DNA from: Phytoplasma sp041276565
GTDB lineage: Bacteria; Bacillota_I; Bacilli_A; Acholeplasmatales; Acholeplasmataceae
Length of the DNA stretch: 7,823 nt
Direction of reading: 5' to 3'
NCBI RefSeq assembly: GCF_041276565.1
Contig: NZ_JBGGGR010000013.1
Location: forward strand, 1 to 7,823
Below are positions 7,692 to 7,823 of this stretch, piece by piece. Under the pieces are notes generated by a model. It did no database searches. It worked only from the letters and a program-made list of their open reading frames with translations, and was not told the DNA's origin. The position numbers were made by a program, and so were the translations under genes. How positions within the stretch are numbered: position 1 is the first letter of the stretch; each line of letters opens with the position of its first letter.

Positions 7692-7732
7692 TGAACCCGA
7701 AAACCGGTACCGCTTGTAAGTCCCACTTTTGA
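7692..7732 (+). repeat. Direct repeat, copy 2 of a ~42-bp diverged element
   Basis: This partner of 7166-7207 starts 526 bp to its right in the same orientation. It includes the perfect palindrome CGGTACCG (7705-7712) and the shared AAGTCCC (7718-7724). The cluster of C and G bases stands out sharply from the surrounding A/T runs. It could be a surviving edge of a mobile element, a fragment of a multicopy family, or a structured non-coding element. Confidence 0.6.
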
Positions 7733-7823
7733 AAAAAAAACTTGCATTTTTTAAAAATGAATTAACAATTTTCAAAAAAACAAATAATTTTTTCAAAATC
7801 AAAACTATTTATTAATTGTTTTA

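Larger units (their letters stand above)
7122..7823. other. Gene-free stretch, possibly decayed repeat or mobile DNA
   Basis: No supportable gene lies in these 702 bases on either strand. The longest open pieces are about 33 codons (plus strand 7303-7401, ending TEKQLKKEIKLKKQI) and a 42-codon minus-strand reading frame with ATG at 7747-7745 and stop at 7621-7619. With roughly one stop per ten codons expected at this composition, neither exceeds chance. Purine-rich plus-strand sequence dominates at 7360-7440. The stretch contains two diverged direct repeats (listed separately). A degraded gene or mobile-element remnant is possible, but I cannot name a family. Confidence 0.6.

Noticed and set aside
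7619..7747. 42-codon minus-strand frame covering repeat copy 2
   Set aside because: It is short, dominated by Phe/Leu/Ile from A/T runs, has no convincing ribosome site, and this length is expected by chance here.

Overview
The window looks like a piece of a 'Candidatus Phytoplasma' chromosome (Acholeplasmatales, Mollicutes). The DNA is extremely AT-rich, and A/T homopolymer runs fill the spacers. Tryptophan is encoded by TGG, for example the WW pair near 5155-5162 in valS. TGA is used as a real stop, at the end of valS. This fits Acholeplasmatales and argues against Mycoplasma or Spiroplasma, where UGA is tryptophan. An animal-type P2 cation pump also fits phytoplasmas, which lack an F-type ATP synthase. 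The taxonomic call is inference; other AT-rich bacteria cannot be fully excluded without a search.

Four intact genes cover 95-7047, all on the minus strand, so transcription runs from right to left: engB (ribosome-assembly GTPase), valS (valyl-tRNA synthetase), a large P-type cation-transporting ATPase, and pth (peptidyl-tRNA hydrolase). The spacers are 89, 191 and 109 bp and there are no overlaps. A good promoter lies before engB (TTGTAT, 17 bp, TATAAT). Another, with a perfect TTGACA -35 box, lies before the ATPase. A clear Rho-independent terminator follows the ATPase. A plausible reading is one engB-valS unit, a separately transcribed ATPase, and then pth, whose promoter I could not identify. 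Positions 1-94, downstream of pth, are AT-rich and show no convincing gene or terminator.

Three of the genes serve translation: ribosome assembly, tRNA charging and recycling of stalled peptidyl-tRNA. The ATPase is the odd one out. Its M4, M5 and M6 residues resemble the animal Na+/K+- and H+/K+-ATPase group more than MgtA, although phytoplasma annotations often call such proteins mgtA.

The right end, about 7122-7823, has no supportable gene. It holds two diverged direct copies of a roughly 42-bp sequence rich in G/C for this background (7166-7207 and 7692-7732, about 80% identical by eye), and perhaps a weaker third. This is the only part of the window not explained by housekeeping genes, and it may be the remains of a mobile element or a multicopy repeat family. 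I see no CRISPR array, tRNA, rRNA or intact mobile element, and no convincing new system.
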